A DNA stretch of 5,372 nt from Desulfobulbus sp. (GTDB taxonomy: Bacteria > Desulfobacterota > Desulfobulbia > Desulfobulbales > Desulfobulbaceae), in contig JAQUEZ010000352.1 of the NCBI GenBank assembly GCA_028684915.1, forward strand, positions 1 to 5,372. The letters are read 5' to 3'. This document shows, piece by piece, positions 4,722 to 5,372 of the stretch. The translations under genes and the position numbers were made by a program. Every line of letters begins with the position of its first letter. The stretch's first letter is position 1. The notes beneath the pieces were generated by a model, which was not told where the DNA came from, ran no database searches, and saw only the letters and a program-made list of their open reading frames with translations.

Positions 4722-5372
4722 ATGTCTTCGATTCTCGTTGTCGATGACGAGCTGAGCATGCGCGAGTTTCTGCGTATTCTTCTTCGAAAAGAAGGGTATG
4801 AGGTCACTTTGGCTGCCGAGGGTAAGAGCGCCCTTCAGCTTGCGCAACAATACTCCTATGATTTGATGATTTCAGATATTCGCATGCCCGGCATGAGCGG
4901 GCTCGAATTACTGGCGCAACTCAAAGAAGTTCAGCCTGACATCGGCGTTATCATGATCACCGCCTTCGCCTCGCCTGACGATGCGGTTACCGCAATGAAA
5001 AACGGCGCCTTTGATTACATCACCAAACCCTTTAATGTTGATGAGATCAAAAGGGTGGTCCGGGCAGTATTAAAAAAACGGCCACAGGTGGAAAACGGCT
5101 CCGGGGCAGGATTTCCCGAGATTATCGGCCGCAGTCCAGAAATGATGAAAATCTTCGACCTGATCACCAAAATTGCGCCCACTCCTGCCAATGTCCTCAT
5201 TTATGGAGAATCTGGCACAGGAAAAGAATTGGTGGCCAAGGCCATTCATAACCGTTCTCGGATGACAGGAAAGCCCTTTGTCCCCATTACCTGCAGCGCC
5301 ATTCCCGAGAGTTTGCTCGAAAGCGAGCTGTTTGGCCACGTCAAAGGCTCTTTTACCGGGGCTATTGCCGAC
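4722..5372 (+). CDS. NtrC-family sigma-54 response regulator, PilR-like (3' end missing)
   Basis: The frame is open from an ATG with CAAGG six bases upstream to the window edge, giving the first 217 residues of a protein normally about 450-480 long. Residues 1-120 are a receiver domain with the acidic pair D8-D9, phosphorylation site D52 (ISDIRMPG), T80 and K102 (TKPF). From about 133 begins the AAA+ sigma-54 activation domain: IIGRSPEMM, Walker A GESGTGKE at 162-169, and the L1 loop at 209-214. That loop reads GSFTGA instead of the common GAFTGA, a variant I associate with PilR. Receiver residues SMREFLRILLRKEGYEV are also PilR-like. Such proteins, phosphorylated by a partner histidine kinase, open sigma-54 promoters; PilR controls type IV pilin. 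The Walker B motif and DNA-binding domain lie beyond the window, and no kinase gene is visible, so the PilR assignment is tentative while the family assignment is firm. Confidence 0.93.
   Translation, partial: MSSILVVDDELSMREFLRILLRKEGYEVTLAAEGKSALQLAQQYSYDLMISDIRMPGMSGLELLAQLKEVQPDIGVIMITAFASPDDAVTAMKNGAFDYITKPFNVDEIKRVVRAVLKKRPQVENGSGAGFPEIIGRSPEMMKIFDLITKIAPTPANVLIYGESGTGKELVAKAIHNRSRMTGKPFVPITCSAIPESLLESELFGHVKGSFTGAIAD

Noticed and set aside
4487..4807. Leftward 106-residue reading frame
   Set aside because: It runs antisense through the start of the response regulator and across the miniature element, so it is incidental.
5015..5339. Leftward frames of 61 and 89 residues at the right end
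   Set aside because: They are antisense to the response regulator, whose frame shows continuous conserved domains.

Overview
The window looks like ordinary chromosomal DNA of a Gram-negative bacterium. I lean towards the Desulfuromonadales/Geobacter group of the former Deltaproteobacteria, but only on gene character: a long class II aldolase, a TatC with a FxTSYQEGFF-type loop, and an NtrC-family regulator resembling PilR. No taxonomic marker is present.

Left part (1-822). This part has unlike composition and few recognisable genes. A leftward gene is cut by the window edge; only its Shine-Dalgarno sequence and first codons are visible (1-17). A 98-residue protein of unknown function is encoded at 270-566. 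Upstream of it (161-231) and downstream (573-634) lie folded sequences that loosely resemble integron attC recombination sites, so this may be a captured cassette; this is a hypothesis. The stretch 567-778 holds no convincing gene.

Middle (779-2136). A minus-strand tRNA-Arg(CCG) gene with encoded CCA is followed by a clear intrinsic terminator. Upstream of it, also on the minus strand, is a nucleotide-sugar epimerase of the UDP-glucuronate 4-epimerase type. The 180 bases between the tRNA and the epimerase hold no gene.

Central genes (2134-4405, minus). A class II fructose-bisphosphate aldolase family gene lies 37 bases upstream of the epimerase and is probably co-transcribed with it. Upstream of that is tatC, the core subunit of the twin-arginine translocase. 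TatC is split into two frames at a run of nine T (minus strand). A single -1 shift restores a complete 269-residue TatC. This is a sequencing error, a real mutation, or slippage.

Right part (4406-5372). The intergenic region between tatC (leftward) and a rightward response-regulator gene contains the main discovery. It is a 155-bp non-coding element (4479-4633) with 12-bp terminal inverted repeats starting GTAA, flanked by a perfect 8-bp direct repeat, GATAATGT. This is the signature of an IS66-type miniature transposable element. It has inserted exactly next to the -35 box of the regulator's likely promoter. The regulator itself (4722 to the window end) is a sigma-54 activator of the NtrC family and runs off the right edge.
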